A stretch of DNA of 38,314 bases from Rhodovulum imhoffii (GCF_003046545.1 NZ_QAAA01000023.1:1-38314), one strand, 5' to 3'. Counted from the first letter of the stretch, positions 1 to 6,999 are shown. The notes: generated from the letters alone by a model not told the origin. Numbers and translations are program-made.

Positions 1-469
1 CCAAGGTCTCGGCGACAGCCTGGGCCTTCACATGATCCGGCCAACGCCTCTGCCCCGAGGCGAAGACTTCAACACCAAGCGCCGTGAGGAACGAACTCTT
101 TGCGAACATTGCGAAACGCACTCCTTCTCTTCGGATGCGTATCAACTCGCAATGGCTGATCCCGTCGGCAATGTGGGGCGGCGACACCGCTTACGATCGA
201 CTCCAATGCCGTCGAGAACCTGATCCGCCCGATTGCGCTCACGCGGAAGAATGCTCTATTCGCCGGCCACGACGAGGGTGGCCGCACCTGGGCCCGCATC
301 GCCTCCCTGATCGCCACCGCGAAGATTAACGGCGTCGAGCCCTTCGCCTACATCAAGGCGACCCTCGAAGCCATCACCGCCGGTCACCCCGCCAGCAGGA
401 TCGACGAGCTCCTGCCATGGAACTTCAACCCGTCAAGCTGAACAGGCGTGCCGCGGTGACAGCGCTTAC
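1..469 (+). mobile_element. IS66-family element, 3' end with eroded tnpC
   Basis: This is the right-hand end of an IS66-family insertion sequence. The frame from about 190 to the stop at 439-441 encodes the typical C-terminus of the TnpC transposase: an IDSNAVENLIRPIAL block, then KNALFAGHDEGG, and a terminal RIDELLPWNF. The terminus is taken at 469, where the sequence reads inward as GTAAGCGCTGTCACC on the other strand; GTAA is usual for IS66 ends. Upstream of about 187 the transposase similarity (IAKRTPSLRMRINSQW) moves to another frame and stops interrupt both frames, so this copy looks frameshifted or the edge is poorly assembled. Bases 375-469 are repeated, inverted and identical, at 38220-38314. 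Confidence 0.8.
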
Positions 470-940
470 CTTTATTGTGTCAGCAAACTTGCCATATGGA
501 TGGTCTGGCATGGCATCCATGTTGATCGACTGAGCAAGTGCGATAGCTTTGATGAAGTCAATATTTCTTTCGTATTCAAAACCCAGTTCGATAAAATCAG
601 CTCGATGTTCGAGTTCGTCCGATAGCTTAATTCGATAGCGAACCAGTGGAAAAAGCAATTGAATTACGAAAACGGCAAGTAGTACTGCTCCAAGCCGTAG
701 TATCGCCTTTGTCAGAAAATCATACAGATTTGTTCCGGGCATTTCGATGTGGGCTAACTCCAAATTCGCTTGCTCGAAACTAATGCTGAATGTTTGATCT
801 TGAACAACAAAGAAAAAGGCGGCCTATCCAGCAATCGCTAGCGTGATCAGAAGCAGGGAATACGCCTGCATTTGATAAATTCTGGCGCGTCGACGCAGTT
901 GTGCGGCAATCGCTTTGTATGTTGGGGTCTTCTCGGTCAC
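427..940 (-). pseudogene. Small two-helix membrane protein gene, amber codon plus IS66 truncation
   Basis: I do not recognise the family. Read from a GTG at 940 (preceded by AGGGA), the frame encodes a basic start (RRRAR), a hydrophobic segment, and then an in-frame TAG at 824-826 (codon 39) in the middle of that segment. Beyond the stop the same frame continues as a credible protein with a second membrane helix (AILRLGAVLLAVFVIQLLF) and a charged cytoplasmic-looking tail. The last 14 codons come from the IS66 end, so the native C-terminus is lost. The sequence is visibly more AT-rich than the core genes. A sequencing error could explain the amber codon, but not the IS truncation. Confidence 0.55.
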
Positions 941-1047
941 ATCGTTCCCTCGCATTCATTAAATCGCACACTGGTTTGTTAGAGTTATTCGGCATATCAC
1001 TGTTTTCGTAGTACATCATTTACCAAAGAAAGCGATTGAGCAACTCA

Positions 1048-1149
1048 ATGAGCTTTCAGATTTATCAATTCAAAGCCGCCTGCGAACATGCCAGCGCTGA
1101 GAATACGCGCTTCTTGAATGCGCAGCTCAGCGAAGGGGTGGCAGCATGA
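1048..1149 (+). CDS. 33-aa hypothetical protein heading a small-gene cassette
   Basis: A short frame from ATG 1048 to TGA 1147-1149 encodes 33 residues starting MSFQIYQFKAAC and ending LSEGVAA. Its stop overlaps the ATG of the PC4-like gene (ATGA), the arrangement expected for translational coupling. I see no strong Shine-Dalgarno before the ATG and no recognisable domain. The overlap and shared strand with three following small genes are the main reasons to call it. It could instead be a leader peptide for the downstream gene. Confidence 0.4.
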   Translation: MSFQIYQFKAACEHASAENTRFLNAQLSEGVAA

Positions 1150-1367
1150 CGATCATAGCCGCAATTCCCAAGAACTCACGCGAAGAGTACCGCATCACAC
1201 GGGAGACCTTTCGAGGCCACAACCTAGCGCAAATCCGGGTTTGGTTTCGCGCAGATGATGGTGAGTTTCGCCCCTCTTCGAAGGGCGTTGCAATCCGCGT
1301 GGAGAACCTGCCTCAAGTGATCGACGGACTACGCTCAGCACTAGGCTCCGAACATGGGTCGGGATAG
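1146..1367 (+). CDS. PC4/p15-family transcriptional coactivator-like ssDNA-binding protein
   Basis: The 73-aa product matches the bacterial PC4 (YdbC/p15) fold across its length: EEYRITRETFRGHNL (about 14-27), IRVWFRADDGEFRP (30-43), and KGVAIRVENLPQVIDGL (46-62). The R-x-W, RP and KGVA positions are the family hallmarks. Proteins of this family bind single-stranded DNA as dimers and are thought to act in transcription, recombination or repair; the role here is inferred only from family. The start overlaps the stop of the 33-aa ORF, and an HTH gene begins 10 bp after the stop, so the genes are probably one operon on a mobile or former mobile island. Confidence 0.75.
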   Translation: MTIIAAIPKNSREEYRITRETFRGHNLAQIRVWFRADDGEFRPSSKGVAIRVENLPQVIDGLRSALGSEHGSG

Positions 1368-1376
1368 GGGCACGCC

Positions 1377-1646
1377 ATGAACGGCGATTGGGGCGTGCCA
1401 ATACGCTTGATCAAAACCGAAGAGCTTGCGGCACTAATGGGATATTCGAGCGCCAATTCTGCATTTCGCGAATGGCTCGTTTCACTTCGGATAACGCCGG
1501 TGCCTGGACGCCGTGGTTACTATGATCCGCTGTTGGTTCGCCGGCGTCTCGATGAAGCACAGGGGCTTGCCACAGTTGAGCAAAGCCGCGAAGGGCAGCC
1601 CGTTGACTTGGTAGCACAACGGAGGGCACGGCGTGGCTCAAAATGA
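1377..1646 (+). CDS. Small helix-turn-helix protein of integrative-element type
   Basis: The 89-aa product has an N-terminal helix-turn-helix-like region (IKTEELAALMGYSSANSAFREWL, roughly residues 12-34), then a PVPGRRGYYDPLLVRRRLD block (41-59) and a basic tail ending RRARRGSK. Proteins of this layout occur next to integrase genes on alphaproteobacterial islands and probably bind DNA as excisionase-like or regulatory factors; that is inference. The C-terminus overlaps the start of the HicB-like gene by 14 bp, supporting co-translation. No ligand-binding or catalytic domain is visible. Confidence 0.6.
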   Translation: MNGDWGVPIRLIKTEELAALMGYSSANSAFREWLVSLRITPVPGRRGYYDPLLVRRRLDEAQGLATVEQSREGQPVDLVAQRRARRGSK

Positions 1647-1941
1647 AAAGGCAGATACGCCAACTGAATATATCGCATTCGTTCACAGCGGAAACTCGTC
1701 GGGTTTTGGTGTCAGCTTCCCTGACTTCCCCGGCTGCGTGACGCAAGGGGATACGATTGACGACGCGCTGCGTCTGGCCCGTGAAGCGCTGGCCTTCCAT
1801 GTTGAGGGCATGTCGGAAGATGGTGAAGTCATTCCCGAGCCGCGCAACACCCAGCAGATTGAGGCCGATCCTGACCTAGCCGACTGGCGGGAGGGCGCAT
1901 TCCTCGCCTATGTGCCGTTAATTCTGGCCCGTGGAGCCTGA
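1633..1941 (+). CDS. HicB-like antitoxin-family protein without a DNA-binding tail
   Basis: The 102-aa product shows the HicB N-terminal fold: GFGVSFPDFPGCVTQGDTIDDALRLAREAL (about residues 25-54) followed by a short segment with GEVIPEPR and a closing AYVPLI. HicB proteins neutralise the HicA mRNA interferase, usually encoded beside them, and often carry a C-terminal HTH or ribbon-helix-helix. Here the protein ends after AYVPLILARGA, so no such domain is present, and none of the neighbouring frames encodes a HicA-like protein. It is therefore an orphan or solitary HicB-fold protein in an operon with PC4 and HTH genes. A truncated remnant is an alternative. Confidence 0.7.
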   Translation: MAQNEKADTPTEYIAFVHSGNSSGFGVSFPDFPGCVTQGDTIDDALRLAREALAFHVEGMSEDGEVIPEPRNTQQIEADPDLADWREGAFLAYVPLILARGA

Positions 1942-2068
1942 GGATGAAGAAATGCGTCCAGTGTAGCACAATGTGAGGCATTGAGCACCGTACGTGGGGC
2001 TGTCAGTGGGGCCAGTCAAAGCGAAAATCCCATAACCATATGAATAACAATGATATTTTTGGAAATTA

Positions 2069-2143
2069 TGGTGCCCGGGGGCGGAATCGAACCACCGACA
2101 CGAGGATTTTCAGTCCACTGCTCTACCCCTGAGCTACCCGGGC
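2069..2143 (-). tRNA. tRNA-Phe (GAA)
   Basis: On the minus strand a 75-nt cloverleaf runs from GCCCGGG to CCCGGGC plus discriminator A and an encoded CCA. The anticodon loop CTGAAAA gives anticodon GAA, and the T-arm is GGTGG TTCGATT CCGCC. The D-loop is short. The IS3 stump starts within about 50 bp on the 5' side. No duplicated 3' end was seen that would mark it as an attachment site. Confidence 0.95.
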
Positions 2144-2148
2144 ACGGG

Positions 2149-2165
2149 TAAGCGAACTTCGCTTA
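2149..2165. repeat. 8-bp perfect inverted repeat next to tRNA-Phe
   Basis: TAAGCGAA, one base, TTCGCTTA: a perfect palindrome 6 bp upstream of the tRNA-Phe 5' end. It lies between the tRNA and the IS3 remnant and could be part of a promoter region or an old element boundary. Function unknown. Confidence 0.4.
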
Positions 2166-2186
2166 GGTGGCGATGTTCTAGTCGGG

Positions 2187-2228
2187 CTTTCGGGTGGTGT
2201 CCAGAGGCGATATGGACTTGCCCGAAAG
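2187..2228. repeat. Stem-loop in the leader of the IS3 remnant
   Basis: CTTTCGGG at 2187-2194 pairs with CCCGAAAG at 2221-2228, and GTCC (2199-2202) with GGAC (2214-2217) inside it. The element sits 38 bp before the orfA start codon. It is most simply a terminal or leader structure of the IS element. Confidence 0.45.
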
Positions 2229-2266
2229 AAGTGGAGAGCACCAACTGAGGAACCAGGAGGTGTTCT

Positions 2267-2467
2267 ATGGGAAACGGGAACAGACCGACGCCGGAGTTTC
2301 GGCGTGAGGCTGTGCGGCTGGCGCTGACCAGCGGCAGGACGCGGCGAGAGATCGCGGAGGATCTGGGCATTGGCCTTTCGACGCTGACGCGGTGGCTGAG
2401 TCAGGAGCGCGATGCGAGCGATCCGAGTGAGGCACCCGTCGATCTCCATGCCGAGTTGAAGCGGCTT
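2267..2467 (+). pseudogene. IS3-family transposase OrfA, N-terminal stump
   Basis: From ATG 2267 (preceded by AGGAGG) 67 codons encode the N-terminal HTH half of an IS3-family OrfA: TPEFRREAVRLAL, then RREIAEDLGIGLSTLTRWL and HAELKRL, which in intact proteins leads into a leucine-zipper segment and OrfB. Similarity ends abruptly at 2467, where the complementary strand continues as a DNA-methyltransferase fragment. OrfB is absent. The element was therefore truncated after, or by, a rearrangement at this junction. Confidence 0.8.
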
Positions 2468-2713
2468 TCCGACGATGAACTCGGCCTCAGGCCACTTCGT
2501 CGGTTTTGGCTTGGTATAGTCGTAAATGTTCACAACAGCGGTGGGATCGGGAACCTCTTCACCGGTGACCTGATGAGGGACCTTCGTTATACCGTCCCAT
2601 CGGGTCAGCGGCTGGCCATCGTCATCCATCCTCTGGGTACGCTTGCTCCATGTCAGCACCGCATCGCAGTGTTTGATGTTCTTGAAATAGGGACCTAGCA
2701 GGCAAACGATCAC
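2468..2713 (-). pseudogene. Class I DNA methyltransferase (YeeA/MmeI-like) internal fragment
   Basis: On the minus strand about 82 codons resemble the region just before the catalytic motif of large adenine-specific DNA methyltransferases of the YeeA/type IIL class: HCDAVLTW, DDDGQPLTRWDG, PHQVTGEEVPDPTA, and WPEAEFIVG. In intact relatives the last block reads IVGNPPF, the catalytic motif. Here the sequence stops after IVG at 2468 and runs into the antisense of the IS3 stump. The fragment is thus a remnant of a restriction-modification or phage-defence enzyme without catalytic residues. The upstream part is also missing: the frame stays open past 2713 but no longer looks related. Confidence 0.65.
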
Positions 2714-2730
2714 GTGAAGGTGAGAGTGTG

Positions 2731-3068
2731 TCAGACGACCCTGCCCATAAGGTAAACCATCAACGCGTCGTCGGGTGTGATGGCACGCTCCTCGACACGC
2801 TCAACAATCTGGGTCTCGTCGCTCACTACCTTCACATCTCCGATCAGTTTCAGCGTAGGAGAACCAGCGCGTTCATCGAACTCCCCTTCACGAATAAACT
2901 TGAGTTGGTCGGCCAAGCCCTGATCAATCGCAAAGCGTCGGTTGCCTGCGTCCACTTCTCCCTTAAACGCAACCCGCGTCTGCGAGGCTTCTTGAAGATC
3001 AACATGATCAAGCCAGCAACAAAGACCAACAGTGCGATCAGACCGAGTATGACGAATAGAGTTTCCAT
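2731..3068 (-). pseudogene. Membrane-anchored small protein, apparent -1 frameshift
   Basis: The family is unrecognised. ATG 3068 starts an N-terminal membrane anchor (METLFVILGLIALLVFVAG, about 20 hydrophobic residues, then MLIFKK). After codon 27 this frame turns into arginine-rich unlikely sequence and stops at 2850, whereas the -1 frame continues as an ordinary soluble domain: TRVAFKGEVDAGNRR, KLIGDVKVVSDETQIVERVEE, and DDALMVYLMGRVV with a stop at 2731-2733. A single-base loss near 2985-2990 joins them into a protein of about 112 residues. No slippery heptamer is seen at the crossover, so mutation or sequencing error is more likely than programmed frameshifting. Confidence 0.5.
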
Positions 3069-3323
3069 TGGCGTGCTCCCTCAAATTCAAATTGAAAAGG
3101 CCACCAGATCGCTCTGGTACCGGGGAGTTCGTAAGCCGCACGAAGACGACCGCTACGGCCTTTAGACCGGGGTCCTGTTGTATACGCCGCAGCCTCCCCG
3201 GCCATAAGGCTGAGGAGGTGGCATTCCGGCTGACACCAGCCGCTTCGTGTGAGGTTACGACGCCCCGAGACTGCGCCCTTTTACGCAGTCCTGAGTTGAG
3301 GTTACGCGCTGAGGGTCAGGGCT

Positions 3324-4097
3324 TCAACTCCAAAGATCACCGGGGCGTTTGATCCAGTGGGGCTTGGGGGCGCGGGAGAGGATCGAGGCTTCGCGGTTGG
3401 CCTCAGTCCACCCTATGTTAAATGAGCCAGATTTGAAGAAGGCCATGCGGTTGTAGGGCAAGGTGGCGTCGATATGCCAAGCCAGTTCGCGCCAGTCAGT
3501 GAACCGGGGTTTGGTCTGCCTTCCACGCTGACGACCCTTGCCTTTGGTCGTGGCTTCCACCTCATCGCGTGCGACAAAGTTATAGTCGATCAACTGACGT
3601 AGGGCAGTGTAGTGAAACGCTGTTCGGATGTCTTGATCAGGATGGGAAGGAGCGTTGGTGGTATCAGCGGTGTCCACTGCATCGGCCTTGGCGTGATCTT
3701 GGGCAAGCGTTTCGATCACCTCGGCACGGTTATCCTCATTCACGCCATGCCGATAACCACCCGCATCCTGCACCCCACGTTCAAGCGACTGGAAGTAAGC
3801 AATGGCGATCTGGTCGATCTCGTGATCAGAGAGTTGGAAGGTGAACCCGGGTTCATCAGAGCGCACGGGTTTGGCAGCGGAAGCACCAAGCAAGCCCCGC
3901 AGTTTCTTGATCTCAGCAGAAGTCCAGACGGCGAATGTATCCGCCTGTTCGCAGGCTTCCTTGTGCGGCAACCCGCCTAATCTTTTGACCCAAGCCGTCT
4001 TTCCAACCAACTCAAGCAGGTCATCGGGCACTCGACGACGCAGTTTGTAGCCCTTGTTATCCTTAGTCAGAAAGCGGGGGTTACGCACGGGTTCCAT
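3324..4097 (-). pseudogene. Tyrosine-recombinase-type integrase, N-terminal part only
   Basis: The product begins MEPVRNPRFLTKDNKGYKL and continues LRRRVPDDLLELVGKTAWV (about residues 20-38), the N-terminal block found in many alphaproteobacterial phage or island integrases. A HKEACEQADTF helix follows. At about 257 residues it stops without a core-binding plus catalytic domain: no R...H-x-x-R...Y signature is present. The start at 4097 is preferred over an ATG at 4133 because family similarity begins there. It lies 92 bp beyond the 3' end of tRNA-Met, the usual place for an integrase of an element inserted in a tRNA. It is likely inactive. Confidence 0.6.
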
Positions 4098-4189
4098 GCC
4101 CCATGTGTACCACCGATGTGTACCACCTGACAAGAAAAAGGCTAATGATTGCAGTGAGTTCCTGCAATATCAGTGATTTAAGAGAAATT

Positions 4190-4266
4190 TGGTAGCGGAG
4201 GAGGGACTTGAACCCCCGACACAAGGATTATGATTCCTCTGCTCTAACCAACTGAGCTACTCCGCC
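4190..4266 (-). tRNA. tRNA-Met (CAT), elongator type
   Basis: The minus-strand 77-nt cloverleaf has acceptor GGCGGAG/CTCCGCT, discriminator A and encoded CCA. The anticodon loop ATCATAA gives CAT, and the T-arm is GGGGG TTCAAGT CCCTC. The sequence resembles elongator tRNA-Met; the C1-G72 type of the initiator is absent, and a lysidine-modified tRNA-Ile cannot be excluded by anticodon alone. A truncated integrase follows its 3' end. Confidence 0.93.
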
Positions 4267-4511
4267 AAGAGCGAGGGGCTACGTAAAAGAGACGCCCCCC
4301 CCCGTCAAGGGCAAAACGACATTCTTAACACCGCACCTCCGGCCCCGGCGCACGGGCAGGGTGAACCGTGCCGGGTTTGCCGGAGGCTGATTTGTCTTAG
4401 TTACGCGACCCTGTGAGTTCTGCCCGAAAGTTGGTGATGGCCTGAAGCCGGGGGCACGTCAATGGCGGTGTTGAAAAGCGCCGTCAATCTCACAGAGAAA
4501 GGATATGCCCC

Positions 4512-5062
4512 ATGGCCAAATCTACCGTTGTCCCGTTCGATCTTCCATCGGAATTTTCACCTGATCCGCTGACCGAGGTGACCCAGGCTGGTGCCAGGGA
4601 CTGCTGCGCGCGGCGGTTCAAGCCGAGGTTTCTGTCTTCCTTGCCGAGCATGCACATGTGCTGGACGAGGAAGGCCGCCGGTGTCTGGCTCGCCACGGAT
4701 TTCTGCCCGAGCGTGAGATGATTGCCGGGATCGGGACCGTTCCTTTGTAGGTGCCGCGTATCCGTGATCGCGGATCCAATGCCGATGGCAGCAAGATCAA
4801 GTTCCGCCCTATCTGCGCAAGGCCAGGTCGGTTGAGCAGCTGCTGACCTGGTGTATCTGAAGGGCCTCCCGACGGGCGACTTCAGCGAGGCGCCGACCGC
4901 GCTTCTGGGCCCGGATGCTGCGGGGATGACCGTGCCACCGGAGCTGGCCATCGGCGATGGCGCGCTCGGGTTCTGGGCAGCGCCGCGCGAGGTCTTCCCG
5001 GACACGCGCGCGCAGAGATGCTGGGGCCACAAGACGGCGAACGTTCTGGGTGCCATGCCCAA
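4512..5062 (+). pseudogene. IS256-family (Mutator-type) transposase, decayed N-terminal and middle part
   Basis: Pieces of an IS256 transposase lie in order but in different frames. MAKSTVVPFDLPSEF opens at 4512. After a shift near 4600 come VQAEVSVFLAEHAHVLDEEG and HGFLPEREMIAGIGTVPL, then an in-frame TAG at 4748-4750 followed by VPRIRDRGSNADG. Another shift gives PYLRKARSVEQLL, and a third gives YLKGLPTGDFSEAPTALLGP, then LAIGDGALGFWAAPREVFP and RCWGHKTANVL. The stretch normally found between LLGPDA and LAIGDG is deleted. Similarity ends about 5062, where a phage-like fragment begins on the other strand. The C-terminus is found separately at 5438-5551. Confidence 0.8.
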
Positions 5063-5168
5063 ATTCCTGCACGAAACGCCCGGTAACAGCACGCATATTC
5101 CGCAGCCTGCCGGAATACTGGTCCACCGCCTTGATGGTCAGCTGCGTTTCGACGCGCTTGGTTGCCAT
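5063..5168 (-). pseudogene. Phage tail tape-measure-like protein, N-terminal sliver
   Basis: From ATG 5168 on the minus strand about 35 codons read MATKRVETQLTIKAVDQYSG and then LRNMRAVTGRF, a start that resembles phage tail tape-measure proteins, which begin with a short strand followed by long helices. The frame merges at about 5063 into antisense of the IS256 remnant. So short a match cannot prove family membership. If right, it is the last trace of a prophage tail module at this locus. Confidence 0.35.
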
Positions 5169-5219
5169 GGATCGCACACTCACATTGCAATTTTAGGGGG
5201 GAATACTTATATTTAGGCC

Positions 5220-5438
5220 ATGGAAATCTTCTCGATGATCTTTGCCGTGTTTATGATCGCCTTTGCTATCGCCACGACGATCCTTATGGGTATTCTTGTA
5301 GGGAGCATCTGGAGCGCGCTGGCCTACGCCGCGTTTCTGATACTGCTCTATTACGCCGCGACGTATGAGAGCGGACCAACCCGCCCGATGAAGCGCGACC
5401 AACTGAACGCTTTCCAGCGCCCATTGTCTGACGACTGA
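5220..5438 (+). CDS. Small hydrophobic membrane protein, unknown
   Basis: The 72-aa frame has two predicted membrane helices (MIFAVFMIAFAIATTILMGIL at about 6-26 and IWSALAYAAFLILLYYAA at 30-47), then a short polar tail with GPTRPMKRDQ. A weak AGG sits only a few bases before the ATG, though a G-run lies 25 bp upstream. Its stop overlaps the next ATG (TGATG), which belongs to the IS256 C-terminal remnant, so the native 3' end may also have been cut. The composition supports a real membrane protein of phage or island origin, but no family is recognised. Confidence 0.4.
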   Translation: MEIFSMIFAVFMIAFAIATTILMGILVGSIWSALAYAAFLILLYYAATYESGPTRPMKRDQLNAFQRPLSDD

Positions 5439-5551
5439 TGATGTCAGCCAAGAAGAAATGGCGGAAAATCAGCGGGCCAAACCGTCTGCCAGAAGCCATC
5501 CAAGGGGTTGAGTCTAAAGACGGCATCAGGCAAGTTCAGACCGCCGCCTGA
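5438..5551 (+). pseudogene. IS256-family transposase, C-terminal remnant
   Basis: Thirty-seven codons (MMSAKKKWRKISGPNRLPEA then IQGVESKDGIRQVQTAA, stop 5549-5551) correspond to the extreme C-terminus of IS256 transposases, which typically reads KxWRRLxGxNxLPxxIxGVxFxDG. It is in the same orientation as the N-terminal remnant at 4512-5062. About 375 bp of unrelated DNA separates the two, and the catalytic-domain end is missing between them. Confidence 0.65.
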
Positions 5552-5724
5552 TGACAACCGGCACCAACTCTCGGACATAGCTCATGAACCCTGACCCTGG
5601 GGTCTGGCGCGGCAAACTGCATATCGGCAGGGTGCTTTCGTCGGGCATCACGATTCTGCCCAATGGCACAACCCGGGACATTCGGCCCAGATAGTCGCGG
5701 AACCATTTGAAGCGGGTTTGCGCC
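5552..5724. other. Spacer with an unidentified minus-strand open frame
   Basis: No intact gene is seen. On the minus strand an open frame ending at 5526 reads TRFKWFRDYLGRMSRVVPLG, then RIVMPDESTLPICSLPRQTP and GFMSYVRELVPVVI. It looks protein-like, but its end is antisense to the IS256 C-terminal remnant and I cannot assign it. It may be a fragment of a decayed gene. Confidence 0.3.
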
Positions 5725-5960
5725 TTCCCGCCCTGACCGGCTTGCCGATGCGATCTGCCAGTGGCTCCAGCAGTACGTACTGCGGCCCAGCCAGCCGGCC
5801 AGCGTCGCGGTGCAGATCAATCTTTTCGCGGGCGACGATCTGGAGGGCCGGTCCGGTGGCAAGCGATCCCAGTATTTGCCAATCAGAACGTGCGCCAGCA
5901 GGCCTGGCCGGGGCGACCACGCCAATCGGGCGCAACGGCGGAGGAGACTGGCAGAATGCC
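5725..5960 (-). pseudogene. IS66-family TnpC internal fragment, frameshifted
   Basis: On the minus strand, alternating frames give the conserved mid-part of an IS66 TnpC: RPIGVVAPARP, GLLAHVLIGKYWDRLPPDRPS, VAREKIDLHR, TLAGWLGRS, and LLEPLADRIGKPV. Intact relatives read GLLAHVLVSKYxDHLPLYRQ, then FAREGVDLDRSTLADWVG and LLEPLADAI. At least two frame changes are needed, so it is dead. It represents a different portion of the protein from the IS66 ends that flank the window. It abuts the upstream region of the aminotransferase gene. Confidence 0.65.
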
Positions 5961-6138
5961 TTACAGCAGGTGCAAGCCATGCGCGGGCGGACAATCTGGC
6001 GCACGACAAAGCGCCCGGTTCCTGAAACTCTCCTCAGAAATGGCCATAGGAATGGGGCTGGGCACCCTCGGGGGCAGAGCGGGCTGGACCCCGCCCCGGA
6101 CCAGGTCTACGTTTCGGCGCACCCAAACGAGGCAGACC

Positions 6139-6999
6139 ATGGCAACCGGTACCAATATCCGCACCTATTTCAACGGCACCTGGCATGACGGCGATATCGC
6201 CGTCATGCGCGCGGGTGATCATGGAAGCTGGCTGGGCACGACCGTGTTCGACGGCGCCCGCGCATTCGAAGGCATCACCCCGGACCTGATGGCCCATTGC
6301 GCCCGACTGAACCGCTCGGCCGAGGCTTTGATGATCACGCCCAGCCATGACGCCCGAACGATCCACGACATCGTTCTGGAGGGGTTGACAGCCTATGCCC
6401 CCGACCGCGCCGTTTACATTCGCCCGATGTACTGGGCGCTGGAGGGCGGGGATCTGGGCGTCGCCCCGAAACCCGGCGCGACCGGCTTTGCCATCTGCCT
6501 TGAAGAAATCCCGATGGCCCCCGCCGACAGGGCCACGACCCTGACGACCACCCGCTTTCGCCGGCCGGTGCTGGAAAACGCCGTTGTCAACGCCAAGGCA
6601 GGCTGCCTTTATCCCAACAACGCCCGGATGCTGGCAGAGGCTCGCGCCAAGGGCTTTGGCAACGCTCTGGTGGCCGATGCGATGGGCAACGTTGCCGAAA
6701 CCGCCACCGCGAACGTCTTCATGGTCAGAGATGGGGAACTGTTCACCCCGATCGCCAACGGCACCTTCCTGGCCGGGATCACCCGCGCCCGCCATATCGC
6801 CAATCTGCGGGCAGAGGGCATTCCCGTGCATGAAACCGTGCTGAGCTTTGACGACTTTCGAAATGCCGAAGAGGTCTTTCTGTCGGGCAACATGATGAAG
6901 GTCACGCCGGTCCACGCCTTCGACGACGTCACTTACCGACCGGGCCCGGTCACCACCCGTGTACGCGACCTGTACTGGGATTGGGCGCATTCGTCCTGA
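6139..6999 (+). CDS. Branched-chain amino acid aminotransferase-like, class IV PLP enzyme
   Basis: The 286-aa cytoplasmic enzyme is of the fold-type IV aminotransferase family, which transfers the amino group between branched-chain amino acids and 2-oxoglutarate. Visible motifs are WLGTTVFDGARAFEG (31-45), RPMYWALEGG (95-104), the PLP lysine in NAVVNAKAG (K153) followed by YPNNARM, and GNVAETATANVF (184-195) with the phosphate-binding glutamate E187. ATG 6139 was chosen because GAGG precedes it and homology begins there; the frame stays open further upstream without similarity. A D-amino acid transaminase or aminodeoxychorismate lyase is possible within the fold, but the YPNN motif favours an IlvE-like enzyme. 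It stands alone, with degenerate IS66 DNA upstream and uspA following. Confidence 0.85.
   Translation: MATGTNIRTYFNGTWHDGDIAVMRAGDHGSWLGTTVFDGARAFEGITPDLMAHCARLNRSAEALMITPSHDARTIHDIVLEGLTAYAPDRAVYIRPMYWALEGGDLGVAPKPGATGFAICLEEIPMAPADRATTLTTTRFRRPVLENAVVNAKAGCLYPNNARMLAEARAKGFGNALVADAMGNVAETATANVFMVRDGELFTPIANGTFLAGITRARHIANLRAEGIPVHETVLSFDDFRNAEEVFLSGNMMKVTPVHAFDDVTYRPGPVTTRVRDLYWDWAHSS

Noticed and set aside
2985-2992. Programmed -1 frameshift in the small membrane protein
   Set aside because: The crossover sequence has no X-XXY-YYZ slippery site or obvious downstream stimulator.
2069-4266. tRNA-Phe and tRNA-Met as two attachment sites of one island
   Set aside because: Their 3' ends are similar only as tRNAs; no exact direct repeat long enough for an att core was seen.
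4296-4305. C-rich homopolymer run as a phase-variation tract
   Set aside because: The run of about nine C lies outside any coding frame or recognisable promoter, so no switch can be argued.
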